A stretch of 64,000 nt of DNA from contig CM043942.1 of the NCBI GenBank assembly GCA_014529385.2, positions 104,980,141-105,044,140 of the forward strand, written 5' to 3'. The notes below the pieces were generated by a model that saw only the letters and a program-made list of their open reading frames with translations, was not told the origin of the DNA and ran no database searches. How positions within the stretch are numbered: the first letter of the stretch is position 1; every line of letters begins with the position of its first letter. The translations under genes and the position numbers were made by a program. Of the stretch, positions 34,362-46,229 are shown one piece after another. Source of the DNA: Adiantum capillus-veneris. Its lineage: Eukaryota > Streptophyta > Polypodiopsida > Polypodiales > Pteridaceae.

Positions 34362-35949
34362 TGTAACAATTAATGGCCTAATAACTTATGTGTAGCGGAA
34401 ATTAGCATGAACATAGTGGGCATTCCATTAGAATAGATTCCTAATGAGAATTACAAGAGTGCTTGGGTGGAGAGAGCAACTAAAAGCATAACACCTAGTT
34501 AGATAGCATCAACAATACTTTCAAAAGAGAGAGAAATTAAGCTATTGACAACAATTGAGGAATGGATTTGCATGGAGCCGGTTCCCCCTCCAAAAGGCTT
34601 TGTATTATGGTTTCTCCCATCAAGAGAGACATTGTACAATACAATTCTTTGTATTCCTTCAAGAATAGCTAGTGCAATGAAGATGGAAGCTTCATGCACT
34701 AAGCAAAACACTTAATCAAACACAACTTGAATTATCCCCGTTCTCAGACCCAAGACCTCACACACCTTCGAAGATGGTGAGAGCTAGCAGGGTATGAGAG
34801 TAGATTGAGAGGAAGAAGGAGTATCTTACGAGAAAGATGTACATCTCCTCACATAATCACTCATATTAGCATATCTTAGCTTAGTAATTAGCTTGGTAGA
34901 GAAGATGAGCATGCATTGAAGCTTGGCTCTTGGTTGGATTTGCATCCACATGCCAAGAGAGTGTTGATGTAGGCTTCTATCTCACAAGCTTGGAGTAGGT
35001 GATGAGCTCTCCATTAAAGCTTGGGAGGAAATAGAGTATTCTTTCTTCACACATGGTCAAGTGTGAGTTTGTGTGTGATAATGCCTTGCAAAAATCAGCC
35101 CCCTCTCTCTCTTGGGCGAGCCCTCTTGCTAATTGCTCTTACTGAAGCCTCATTGGTCCTCCCCAAGTCAAGCCAATTACAATTAAGCAGCATAAGTGAT
35201 AGCCTTCTGACATGTGTCCCCCTTTCCCCTTTTGTGAGAGCTTTAGGTAATTAAATAATTAAACTAAACTCTCATTGGACCCCTTTGCCTCCTGGACAAT
35301 AGGAATCAGGCAAGCCATGGGGCTCCTGAATGCTCATTGGACCCCTTGGGAGACTGCCCAATAGTCTTCTAGGAGACTTAATTCTCATTGGTTTCTTTTA
35401 TTAAATGTTTTTAAATTAATTAAACTAGATTTACTCTAGCTTAATTCTCATTGGTCCACTTCAAGGGTCATCCAATAGAAATTGGGCACACCTTGTGGGC
35501 ATCTGGCCTAGGGAGCTGACATGTGTCCCTCATTCCCTTTGACTAAAGGGAGCCTGTGTGTGTGTGTGTGGCTTTCTCTCTCATCCCCTACCTTTAGGGC
35601 TCGCCCCCTCCCATGTAGGGATGTGCAAAGACTTTTAGGGCACACACAAAGCATCCAATTTTCCCTAGGGTTGACCTTTGGACACAACCTTTGGATTTTG
35701 GAACCTTAGCATTTTGGAAGTCTTAACGGGCTGAACCTTAGGGTCTTTTTAGCCCATTGTTGCACATGGCTCTTTTGCAGATGGCCCCCTCTTTGGATCC
35801 CTATTTTCCCTCCTTTGGATCCCTACTGTGGCCGGTCTGCTAGCTTAACCAATATTCTAGCTTTTTCTCCCCTGGTACCTCCCCACCTTAAATGATCAGT
35901 TTAATATGAGAAAATCATTTAGGAGAATTAGATATTGATTATTATCACA
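34362..35949 (-). repeat. 3' LTR of chromovirus 2
   Basis: 1588 bp; plus-strand ends TGTAACAATT and ATCACA. Between 35151 and 35853 it holds five ATTGG and five CCAAT pentamers, arranged partly as facing pairs. The purine tract CAAGAGAGAGGTAA (minus strand, 35950-35963) precedes it. Confidence 0.95.
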
Positions 35950-36296
35950 TTACCTCTCTCTTGAAATCATAGTCGTCCTCGACTATGGTGTAGAGAAGAT
36001 AAAGCATATTCATGAGTCCTTTTCTTAGCGGGTAGAGGATCCCTATGTTACCCTACGACATCATTCCATAATGGATGACTAGTCCATTTGGCGCTTGAGA
36101 GCCTGAGGCTGCCGCAAGCATGTCTGCACATTAGTCCTATCAGTCTTCCATAGTAGAGTGACAAGCTCTACTTGGTGTTTGGGAGACGTCGTCTGCGCAA
36201 ACTTGATCTAAGCATGCATACTACTTCATTTTTGTGCACAAATAAAGAAAAAGAGAGTCTTATATTTTGTTCATTTTTAACATTTTGTACATTTTC

Positions 36297-37888
36297 TTAC
36301 TCTTGGGAAGCATTGTAAGCATTGACAAGGTTTAGGTTATCCTTTAATTGTATGCCTTGCATCCATCTAGCATCTTCAAAAGGATAATTCTTAAACTTAA
36401 TAAGATATCGTCGGATAGTCTTACCGCCTCTTAGTACCTTGTCTTCATGTCGGAGAATGGACTCGGGCTGCATTACCTCTTCTTGGTCCTCGATCTCCGG
36501 TGGGTCTTCAATAGTTGGTTCTTGAGGTGGCTCTCCTTTGTAAGGCTTTAATAGGCTCACATGAAAAGCATTGTGTATGAGCCAATGATTGAGCAACTTG
36601 AGTTGATAGGCCATCTCATTGATTGGCCTAAGAATCTGAAAGGGACCATAGTACCTTTTTGCTAGTTTAGCATAGTACTTTTGGTGACCCGTAGGATTTT
36701 TGCCCGTTGTGTGCCTTAATCGAGCCTTGGGAAACTTTAACAAGACCCAATCATTTTCTTTAAAGGCTTGGGCTCTTCTGTGCTTGTCAGCAGCAGCCTT
36801 TTGCCTTTGCTGTAAGATAGAGATAGCATCCTTAATCTTTTGGAAATATTCTTGTAGGTCTCGGCTATACTCATCTGCAGCGAAGATCTTCCCATGTACC
36901 TTAAGTAGAAAGGGACTTTTTGATCTTCCCTCAATTACCTTGAAAGGTGCTTTTCCCGTGGAAGTATGTACAGTGTTATTGTAAGCATACTCTCCTAAGG
37001 GTAAGTACTTCTCCCATTGGGATCTTTGATCTACTTCCGTTACATAGGCTTTTAATAGATCACGAATGGTTAGGTTAGCTATTTCACTTTGGCCATCAGT
37101 TTGTGGATGATAGGCCAAAGAGAAGTTTAGCCTTGTTCCTAAATTCTCAAAGAGACCCTTCCAGAAATTACTGGTCATTCTAGGATCTCTATCCGACATT
37201 ATAAACATTGGCAAGCCATGGTACTTGAAAATTTGTGAAATAAAGAGGGTTGCCATTTGATGGGCTTTGATAGTCTTTTTGACAGGTATAAAATGAGATT
37301 GTTTGCTAAACCTGTCTATTATCGTCATATTCCCGTATTCCCATGGATAGACTTAGGCAATCCAAAGATAAAATCCATGGATATGCTCTCCCATGGTGAA
37401 TTAGGGATTGGCAAGGGTTGAAGCAATCCAAGTTGCTTCCCTCTATCAAATTTTGTCTTTTGGCATACCACACATTTGAAAACATACTCTTGTATGTTCA
37501 CTTTCATGGTAGGCCAATAGAAATATGTTTCAATTCCCTTTAAGGTAGACTGACTCCCTCTATGCCCCGCATAAGGTGGAGCATGAGATTCATACATTAC
37601 TTTTTCACGTAGTGAGTTAGTAACGCATAGTCTATTGCCATAGAGAAGATAACCATCTTGTAAAGTAAATGGTTTTTCTTTCTTCCCTAATGCAAGGGCT
37701 GAAATCACATCTCTAAAATTGGGATCAATAGCATACTCATCTATCATTGAAGATAGATCATTGTGAGTTGCTATGGAAACCGCATTCACTCTCGGCCGTC
37801 TTGAGAGTGCATCAGCTACTTGATTATGCTTGCCAGCAATGTGAGCAATATGAAAATTAAATTGAGAAAGGAAATTTTCCCACCTCAT
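36297..37888 (-). pseudogene. Chromovirus 2 integrase with chromodomain
   Basis: Two overlapping minus frames joined by a frameshift near 37325. The first (37888-37325) starts in the RNase H tail (HIAGKHNQVADALSRR) and holds the integrase zinc region (HAPPYAGHRGS...CVVCQKTK) and SMDFIFGLPKS. The second (37328-36297) has DRFSKQSHFIPV, MSDRDPRMTSNFW and HPQTDGQSEIANLT, so all three catalytic acids are present. GPFQILRPINEMAYQLKLL and a chromodomain (QPESILRHEDKVLRGG...YLIKFKNYPFEDARWM) follow. A chromodomain directs integration toward marked chromatin in this group. Confidence 0.9.
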
Positions 37889-38214
37889 TTGTTTGTCGGA
37901 GAGCTTGGTCTACGTCATGAAGTACTTAAGACTTTGGTGATCCGTTCGCAGAATGAAAGGAGTCCCCAATAAATTGTGCTTCCATGAATCTAAGGCATGT
38001 AGAACTGCAAGGAGTTCCTTTTCGTATATGCCTAGAGCTTGCTCAACAGGGTCGAGCCTTCGACTCTCATAGCCTATGGCGTGCCCTTCTTGGAGCAAAA
38101 CAGCTCCAAGGCAATCACCACAAGCATCGCATTGGACCTCAAATGGTTTTGAGAGATCTGGTAGTGTAAGCACAGGTTGAGAGATAAGCTTTTCGAAAGC
38201 ATAGTTCTCCTTAG
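37889..38214 (-). pseudogene. Chromovirus 2 RNase H
   Basis: Reads LTLPDLSKPFEVQCDACGD, LGAVLLQEGHAIGYESRRLD, EKELLAVLHAL and RTDHQSLKYFM. This RNase H, which degrades the RNA strand of the hybrid, is well preserved, with a TAG at 37910-37912 after FMT. It is joined at about 38215 directly to the RT N-terminus, which shows the deletion of the RT palm. Confidence 0.85.
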
Positions 38215-39203
38215 CAGACCATAGGAAACCTATTCTTGATAGTGATCCTATTTAGTGCTCTATAGTCGACACACATACGATATGTGCCGTCTTTCTTTTG
38301 CACTAATAGCACAGGTGAGCAAAATGGAGATGAGCTTGGCCTAACCATACCCTTCTCAGCTAACTCATGCACTTGCCGCATAATCTCCTCTTGTTAAGCT
38401 TGAGAAACTCTATAAGGAGGTTTATTAGGCGGTGAACTTCCTGGAAGAAGTTCAATTGCATGGTCATCATTACTTCGTTTAGGAGGTAGCTCACAAGGGA
38501 TGTCGTCAATAAAAACATCTTGAAACCCCTTGAGAAAATTGGATAACTCTAATTCCTTTTGGTTACTTTTATTTTCTTTTGCTAAAGCATTAGGTTCATT
38601 TTGAGAGTCTTTAACAAAAATCATGTACACGGAAATAGAGCTCTTTATTGACTTGTTGAAAGCTGCTGTATGCACAATGGGGATGGTGTTACCCATTTCC
38701 TTAGCATCTATATACATGTCTTTTTCCTTGAACTTAAAGGAGATTCTCCTTTCAGGAAATTTAACATCGGCAGCCAGGCGGTCAAACCATGGTGCCCCTA
38801 GGATTACATCCTCATGCTTGAGAGGAGAGATAAAGAAGTCCTCTTTTTCCACATAGCCTTGGACATGAAGCCTCAATTTCCCAATTAAGGGAGTGATTGA
38901 ATCTTCTTTCCCCTTGAAGGCACTGTCTACGGGTAGGACATCTCCCATCTCGTAGGATTGTATGCCTAGCTTGGTGGCCAACTCTATAGATATAAAATTG
39001 TGAGTAGAACCAGGGTCAAAGAGAATAAAAGCATCATGTTCTCTTACCTTTCCCCAAGCATGGCATAGAGGAGATCCTTTGTGGTGAGTTTGGTGAGTCT
39101 CCTCCTCTTGGATTTCAACCAAGGAAGCTCTAGGAGGATCTTCGCGGTTGTTCTTTTGGGGACAAGCGCGGTACACATGCCCTTGTTCGCGCAATTGAAA
39201 CAC
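38215..39203 (-). pseudogene. Chromovirus 2 protease and RT N-terminus (palm deleted)
   Basis: The protease shows DAFILFDPGSTHNFIS, where the usual D-S/T-G reads D-P-G, then VILGAPWFDRL. The linker leads to the RT start: LPGSSPPNKPPYRVSQA, a TAA (38394), then [37 protein letters not shown] and [13 protein letters not shown]. At about 38215 the sequence jumps to the connection/RNase H part. The whole RT palm with its YxDD motif and the thumb, roughly 170 residues, is gone. The element cannot encode its own reverse transcriptase. Confidence 0.88.
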
Positions 39204-40430
39204 CGGTTATCCTTGCGATAACGCTCAAGCTCTTCAGGAGAGATTTTGTTCTTACCTTTGTAAACTCCCTTCTCTTTAGCTTTGTTGGAGTTGCCCTTAG
39301 GAGACTTTTGGACATTGTCCTTCCCCTTAGGCTCATTGGAACCCTTGTTTTCCGGGGGCTTATTATTTCTTTTAGCCCCCGTTTGGAAATTTATTCGTGA
39401 GGCCACCATAGTATGGTGTATTACCGCCGATATGGTACGTGGCCTTTGGGAGTTGACATACTCCACCATTTCTTCGGTTAAGCCCGCACAAAATTGTTGC
39501 TTTTGCTCTCCAAAATCCAACTTTTTAAAGACAGTGGCTTTGAGTTGTAGGTCCCAAAACTTTTCTACATATTTGTGGATGGATTCATTGGGACAGAGCT
39601 TTACGCTTCGCCATTCGGTGAGTACTTTATCTTTGGCATCGGTGGCCAAAAACTACTTCATAATGGAAGCTCTTAAATCTTTCCATGTTCGTGGAGCTTC
39701 ACCGTTGGCTCGTAGGCTAGACCACTATTGCCTGGCGGACTTTTGAAAGTGCATAGCTACATGGCATAGCTTAGAGGACTCCGTGAAGCCCTCATCTCCA
39801 AACGCCGTATCAAATTGCTGGATAAAGGCCAAGACTTTGTCCGTAGCACCAAAGGTGCCATCATAGGTAAGAAAAGAGATGCTCTTCCCTCCCTCTTTGA
39901 ACTTCTTCAGCTTGGATGACCTCTTCCATGCGGCATAGGATTTCCTATGGCCTCTTCTTTTTTATGGTTCAAAGGTTGCACCATCACTTTCTTCAGAGGG
40001 TGAAGAATTTGAAGAAGGTGGAGAAGAGGGTGACCTCTTTCGCGCCTTTTTCTTGTCTTGATCTTTGTCATCTTCACCATAGTTTTCATAAGAGGAAGAG
40101 GATGAAGAAGATGGAGAAGAGGGTGTCCTCTTTCTCGCCTTTTTCTTCTCTTGCTTTTTATCATCCCTCTTTGAATTGTGGTGGGGAGAAGAATATGATG
40201 GTCTTCTCCGCTTTGGTGGTGATGGAGAGCGTTTAGCCCGCCGTCTTCGTGGAGCCATCTCCGCCGAGGTGGCGGGAGACTCGCTTCTTTCTCGTTCCAT
40301 CGGTGGAGGCTCTTGAGTTCTCCTTTGGGAAGGAGATGCATCATCAAGAACTAAATTCTTGATCCCTTCATATGGATTCTCTTCTTCTTCCCAAATCGGA
40401 GAGAGACCTCTTTTGGTAGTCTCACAAGGA
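39044..40430 (-). pseudogene. Chromovirus 2 gag
   Basis: The N-terminal part (40430-39962) is rich in Arg, Lys, Ser and Pro, with a unit around KKKARKR(T/S)PSSP present twice. The capsid follows: FIQQFDTAF, CHVAMHFQKSARQ, then ESIHKYVEKFWDLQLKA and KQQFCAGLTEEMVEYV. The zinc knuckle starts CFNCANKG in one frame and continues HVYRACPQK in another, so a frameshift at about 39175 lies inside the knuckle. A TAG (about 39728) and a TAG near 39653 break the capsid. The normal start is missing because the deletion joins gag to the 5' LTR remnant. Confidence 0.82.
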
Positions 40431-41061
40431 GGCTCCTGAATGCTCATTGGACCCCTTGGGAGATTGCCCAATAGTCTTCTAGGAGACTTAATTCTCATTG
40501 GTTTCTTTTATTAAATGTTTTTAAATTAATTAAACTAGATTTACTCTAGCTTAATTCTCATTGGTCCACTTCAAGGGTCATCCAATAGAAATTGGGCACA
40601 CCTTGTGGGCATCTGGCCTAGGGAGCTGACATGTGTCCCTCATTCCCTTTGTGTAAAGGGAGCCTGTGTGTGTGTGTGTGTGGCTTTCTCTCTCATCCCC
40701 TACCTTTAGGGCTCGCCCCCTCCCATGTAGGGATGTGCAAAGACTTTTACGGCACACACAAAGCATCCAATTTTTCCTAGGGTTGACCTTTGGACACAAC
40801 CTTTGAATTTTGGAACCTTAGCATTTTGGAAGTCTTAATGGGCTGAACCTTAGGGTCTTTTTAGCCCATTGTTGCACATGGCTCTTTTGCAGATGGCCCC
40901 CTCTTTGGATCCCTATTTTCCCTCCTTTGGATCCCTACTGTGGCCGGTCTGCTAGCTTAACCAATATTCTAGCTTTTTCTCCCCTGGTACCTCCCCACAT
41001 TAAATGATCAGTTTAATATGAGAAAATCATTTAGGAGAATTAGATATTGATTATTATGACA
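40431..41061 (-). repeat. 5' LTR remnant of chromovirus 2
   Basis: 631 bp matching 35321-35949 closely; the inner 959 bp of the LTR and the PBS are missing. Followed by TSD CAATA (41062-41066). Confidence 0.95.
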
Positions 41062-41066
41062 CAATA

Positions 41067-41400
41067 GCATCAACAAAACTAAGATCATGGATAGTATATC
41101 TGTCATCCCCAAAATTGACTACATGTGCAAGTTTTGCAAATGAAAATGTAGAAAAGAGGTTTTTCTTGATCCAAGGTACATAGAAAGAATCAAATTGTAT
41201 AAAGGAACTCCACCTATAGAGTACGCATAATAGTTTTAACCCCCTTTCATTGGATAGGATGCATTTTTGGCACAAATGGTGGTATTTCCACTCAGATATA
41301 GTCTAAAGAGAAGTGAGAAAATAATCGAGATACATAATGTGCTTAGTTTCACTAGCATCAAAGTACCATACATGATTCACAAATTTTTCCATTACATGCA
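41067..41400 (-). pseudogene. Copia D remnant, upstream part (protease region)
   Basis: The minus strand reads VNHVWYFDASETKHI, a decayed Copia protease start (normally W-x-x-DSGA-x-x-H), then FYVPWIKKNLFS and HVVNFGDDRYTIHDLS. The next Copia part is at 34361-33985, across the chromovirus. Confidence 0.7.
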
Positions 41401-42061
41401 TCATAATTGAATGGTTCATACACTCATACTAACACTAGTAAAATTCCATTTTTCATCCTACCAATCATTTGCTAAATTTGCATGTAATGAAGCATTTGCA
41501 ATGGTTGCATTTTCCCATAGTCCCCATCACCCTCCATAGGGTGCTTGTTACCACCACGGAGCTCCATGCCTCACGAGGACCTGGTATAAAAAATACAGAT
41601 GCCTTAGAAAATACAATCCACCAAATGATACCATGCACCAATAACTACTACCAAATGCCACAATTGGACTACCAATTTACAAGCCAAGCCCCTTTGCAAC
41701 TCTTGATTGTATCGCAAACTTGTTGGCTCTTTCCGCCTGGAAGCAAGTCACCACAGGGAGAAGCACAATGTATTGGCCTTCTATTTTACCCTCTAGGGAG
41801 AGGTAGGAGAGAAGGCCCCCTTGACATCCCAAAAGAGAGGCTTCAATAGGGAAAAAGAGTGAGAAGGGGAAGGTATCCCGAACGCGCCGTCTTCAGCCGT
41901 CCATGACCCGAGGGCCTAGCCCACCCTACTCTTGAGCTTCTCCAGTGTGCAAACACCTCCCCACACCCTTCCACAAGTCCACCAAGGAGCTCCCCTAGTC
42001 TGTGGCATCGCAAGCTGCACAAGGTAGGAGGAGATGCACTTTGAAAGGAAGGCTTTCCATC
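41401..42061. other. Noncoding stretch
   Basis: No supported feature. Short similarity of about 41515-41570 to 43150-43220 (CATAGTCCCCAT, CCATGCCTCA) suggests an old repeat interrupted by the LINE. Confidence 0.4.
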
Positions 42062-42665
42062 TTTTTATTTATTTATTAGAAAATCTCACAATATGTGAGA
42101 GGTTATATTAATATGAAAAAACCCATTACATCAGCACAATGCTAAATCTAATCCATGGCTATATATAATTAAATGAAACCTAAAAGTCAACCTAGCCACC
42201 CTCAAGTTGTCGTGGATCTGACGATAAGAGTTATGCACTTCCATTCGTCAGAGGTTTTGTTCTTTCTAATCCCACAAATAATTTCCTTGCTCTCTTGGAT
42301 GATCTCAGAGTAGCTGGCTCTCAGGAGATCTTGGGAGAACACTTGATCATTTTTGGTCTTCCAAACATTGTAGAAAAATTAGAATCTAACCACCTAAATC
42401 TTGAGTGCATATAAGAACTGGTTGGCTTTTTATCCGCTTCCCGCAAAGGAGAAAATCATTCTTGGAGAACCCAATCCTCCAAGTCCTTTGGATCATTTTT
42501 CACACCTTATATGCCATCCTTGTAACTACCGGGCATTCCAAGAATAAGTGTGGTAGGTCCACCCTAGAAATCCTCCAACCCGAGCACCTATCAGAGCCAA
42601 TACCTTGAGCTAAGACCTTGACACATGTTGGCAGGGCCCCCATAACACGTAATGTGAAATAAGGT
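42062..42665 (-). pseudogene. LINE 3' end, minus strand
   Basis: The minus strand reads GALPTCVKVLAQGIGSDRC, VDLPHLFLECPVVTRMA, then MIQRTWRIGFSKNDFLLCGKR, the zf-RVT-like domain and following helix seen at 0.6 and 4.9 kb. DEWKCITLIVRSTTT follows and then the 3' UTR. The terminal hairpin CTCACAATATGTGAG (plus strand, 42085-42099) is followed in element sense by an AATAAATAAATAAA tail. Several stops; 5'-truncated. Confidence 0.78.
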
Positions 42666-44219
42666 TATTGTATTAAAATTCTGATGAGCATTTATATCTC
42701 TAATGTTGTGTGCACAATATGAGATTGAGTAAATACATAATGGCATGCCAAGGGGTTTTTCTAAAGATGCCTTGAGAGCATTCTTTTCTTCTTTCTGCTT
42801 TGCAAAACCCAAATTGTGAGTGAGAAATGTATTAACTCAAAAAATTTACAAAGCTATCCATGCTCGCATCGATCCATAGCATCACATTCACAACAACATC
42901 CCAAATTCAAAACCAAACACTGGGCTTTTACAAGGAGCGCCTACTGGAGCAATACAAAATACAAAAAACCCACAAAGTCTTGCTTCATTTCCACACAAGA
43001 CACTCCCCCTACCACAAGGAAATCCTATCCCAAACCGGACTAGGGGACACCATAAACGCGTAGAAGCATACAATGGTTGAATAAGGTGCAACCTTTGCTA
43101 GAGAACAAATCATAAACATATAGTTGAAGAATGGGGCGGGGCCCATAGTCCCCATGACCTGTAAGGAGCTCCCAAGTTTCTACCATATGGTTATTGTTGC
43201 CACCAACGATCGCCATGCCTCAAAAGGACCAATATCAGAATACCCAGAGTGCACCATCCATTGAAGCATGTAGACGAGCAATAAAACATGACCAGGCTTT
43301 AAGGTGAGCCATGCACCCTCCACCAATGAATCAAGGCAGTAGGGTGAAGTTTTTAGTGTCAGCTTCTCTTCTCCCCAAGGGTGGCAGGTCTTCTTACATG
43401 AGGTAGTAGGGTGACATTTTTAGTGCATGTGAGAGCAGGTGGGGTAGTAAGGCCTGGTTGCCCGATGAGCTGGCATGTAGGGAATGACCTAGGGTATTGA
43501 CTAAAGTTTACTATATGGTGTCACGTGAGTGTACAATAGGGTGAACTTTTTAGTGCATATGAGAGCGGATGGGGTAGTGAGGCCTGGTTACCCGGTAAGT
43601 TGGCATGTCGGGGGTCACACAAGTTATAGACTAAGGTTTACTATATGGTGTCATGAGAATGTACAATTGGGGATTTTAGGTTAAAAAAAGGTAGGATTTA
43701 CAAAGGAGGATAATGTATCTGGGGTCAAAAAAGTAGTTTTAGTACACATACATGACGTCTCCCTAGTAGTAAAAGTGACTGCCTCAGTGGGATGGTTCTT
43801 GGCATCGGTTCCTCCATATGGCATGAGAATTTTATTGGCATGGCCTCATATGTGAAAACAAATGTGCATCCCTAGAGCATGTGTGGCCAGTTGGGTAGTG
43901 AGGGAGGGTAGAATCAAGCTATCCACATGCTTGATATGAGTCAACAAGTTGTGGCTCCCATCAAATTTCCTTTGTGAATTTTTGGAAATTCCTTAAAATT
44001 ATGGTTGTTAAACTCTATTGCACATACAAAGATGAAAACTTTAATTACAAAAGCTAATTTTATGTTGAAAAATCACCAAAGAGCTCAAATGAAGAATTGC
44101 AAACAATGAGGACTATTATATCTACCTACATGTCTACCTATTGTATTTCAACTTTATTAGAACAAATGTTTTGAATATTCTCTCTTCCCCCCCTTTTCCA
44201 AATAAAAATACATAATCAA
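42666..44219. other. Noncoding stretch
   Basis: No gene seen apart from the tandem repeat at 43409-43668. Confidence 0.5.
43409..43668. repeat. 130-bp tandem repeat, two copies
   Basis: 43409-43538 and 43539-43668 share GGGTGA-..TTTTTAGTGCAT, GGCCTGGTT-CCCG and TTTACTATATGGTGTCA with scattered differences. Confidence 0.85.
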
Positions 44220-45090
44220 GCTAGCTACCCTGGTCCCCAAGACCCCCAGTATCCCCCATTTCATCTTGTCCTTTGAGAAGTCCACCACCTTGTAATTACC
44301 CAATATATCATTGTTGCCACAGACTATCTCATGAAATGGGCTGAAGCAAAAGCCACACAAAAGGCAAATTCTAGAACCACTACATAGTTTCAAAGATGTC
44401 TTTGTAAGATATGGATTACCCATAGAAATTGTCACTGATAGAGGCACACATTTCATAAATTAAGTTATTGAAAATCTTCTAGAAGAGTTCATGATCATTC
44501 ATAAAGAAGTCTGCTCCTTATCACCCATAATCTAACGAACATGGTGAAGCTACTAATATGCACGATACTGACCAAATTCGTGACAGATTCAAGAACAAAT
44601 TCAGACAAGAAGTCACATTCTGCTTTATGGGCATATAGAGTGGCCTATAGGAAATCCATTGGAACATCTTACAATACGGTGTTTGGTCTTTATTCCATTC
44701 TGCCTATTGAATTATTAATCCCAACCTTGAGAGTAGCTAAACAATTAGAGTGGATAGGTAGTGAATTTTGTTCTAGATTAGATGACCTAGAAAAGCTAGA
44801 TGAGCTACATCTTAAACCAATAGCCTCTATCTATGGTAATAAAAGATGACAAAAAGAGTGCTTCGACAAGCATGTGCGGTCAAAGGAAGTTAAAACATGC
44901 GACTATGTAGTGGTTTATACCCTGAACAACATGCAAAAAACTTCAAAAAGTGAGGGATGAGACCCTTTGTGATTAAAGATCTTTCACCAAGCACGGCCAT
45001 GAAGATTGTGACATTAGAAGAATGCCTAACTGGATTAGTGGATGCAGGCTCAAGTATCATATACCATTAACCCAAGATATGCTACAACAG
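44220..45090 (+). pseudogene. Element H: decayed OTA-type integrase
   Basis: The plus strand reads IIVATDYLMKWAEAKAT, then RYGLPIEIVTDRGTHFIN, SALWAYRVAYRKSIG, IELLIPTLRVAKQLEWIG, a basic C-terminal stretch, GMRPFVIKDLSP and LVDAGSSIIYH. This is the core and C-terminus of an OTA gypsy integrase, related to that at 20147-21835, with many stops and frame changes. The first catalytic block and zinc region are missing or too decayed. Confidence 0.78.
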
Positions 45091-45213
45091 ATTCACGGGG
45101 AAAAACAACGAACTAAAGAGAAGGAGTAGATTGTTTAAGAAGCAGAAGCAGAGGCTAAAGAACGGATGGCTAAACAAAGTCTTCCATGACAATAACAACA
45201 ACATGGGGGACCA

Positions 45214-45640
45214 TTGTGGACCAATGTTATTTTCATGAATTTATTTGAAGAAGATAGAGTGGGTCCAATAATTAAAGTCAAAGTCGATAACCATCAACTG
45301 GAAGCCACATCTCTACTTGATCCAGGAGCCCAGGGAAATGTCATTTCCCTTGAATTATACAAGAAAATTGGCCAAGAAGAAAGACCTCAACCAACACACC
45401 AAGAAGTGTAGAGCTATACAAACGACCAGATTTAAGCACTAGGGTTGGTTACCTTATTTGTTCAAATCAATCAGCATATCTGCCCACATAGATTTTAAGT
45501 GGTAGAAGCTCACTAAACCCAACACGAACTTTTGCTTGTTCAAATAGATTGGTGTTTCGATCTGGAACGAATTCAACATGAAACCAAGAGTCAAATGATT
45601 CCATTGACCAAAATAATAGAAATAGGGCTCGCAATGGAAA
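45214..45640 (+). pseudogene. Element H: aspartic-protease-like domain downstream of integrase
   Basis: GPIIKVKVDNHQLEATSLLDPGAQGNVISLELYKKIG has the shape of a retropepsin with D-P-G in place of D-S/T-G. QHELLL...DWC further on fits the second half (LLG-x-DW). It is on the same strand as the integrase and about 130 bp behind it, whereas protease normally lies far upstream in gypsy elements. Either the order is rearranged or this is an extra protease-like domain in a 3' ORF. Confidence 0.5.
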
Positions 45641-45833
45641 AGACTACTGATAAGGGCAAAAAATCCTTGAATACAAAAAACATGCAGTGCATCCCAACAA
45701 GGGTAACACAGGAACCAACACTTTAAAAACATGTGGCAACATGATTGCCCACATCAAGAACGACACAATAATAGAGAAGACAAAAGCACAACAAGAATCA
45801 ACGTTGGCTACCCAAGGGCCATCAAAGCACAAA

Positions 45834-46170
45834 GCAAGTATGGGCTAGCAAAGATATAACAGATGTAGGAAAAGCACTATAGACCCACAAGCCAGTACGA
45901 ACTCAACTGCCGTATCAAACACCCAAACGACCAACTCAGGATTCTATCACAAAGGTATGGGTACCACAAAACTTAGTTCAAGCTCAAAACAACTCGGAGT
46001 TTATTTGGATTCCCAAGAAAATTACTTCCAAACTCCCAAAGTACCAAATCATTAGAAAAAGAAACATTTAGCAACTCAACAACCAATAGAGCAAGCAAAG
46101 CAAATCTGGGTATCCAAAGAGTTATATCAGGCACAAAGAAATTAGCCTTGGATATGGATCCCAAAAGGTA
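45834..46170 (+). pseudogene. Element H: ORF remnant with repeated W(V/I)PK-like motif
   Basis: One plus frame shows QVWASKD, KVWVPQN, FIWIPKK, QIWVSKE and WIWIPKG at spacings of roughly 20-30 residues, with an in-frame stop or two. The regular Trp motif suggests a repeat protein. I know of no firm assignment. Confidence 0.45.
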
Positions 46171-46229
46171 AATACACAAAACAAATATCAACACCATAGG
46201 ACGGCCAAGGAATTGCAAATACAACAAGA

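Larger units (their letters stand above)
34362..41061 (-). mobile_element. Chromovirus 2, minus-strand Ty3/gypsy with TSD CAATA
   Basis: A 6.7-kb insertion in Copia D. TSDs are CAATA at 34357-34361 and 41062-41066. The 3' LTR is full (34362-35949). The 5' LTR keeps only its outer 631 bp (40431-41061), so the inner LTR part, the PBS and the start of gag were deleted together. Gag, protease, RT start, RNase H, integrase and a C-terminal chromodomain follow in the minus direction. The shared LTR parts differ at about nine positions in 629 (about 1.4%), so the insertion is young although defective. Confidence 0.93.

Noticed and set aside
39916-40236. Plus-strand open frame opposite the chromovirus 2 gag arm
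   Set aside because: It is the antisense of the Lys/Arg/Ser-rich gag arm.
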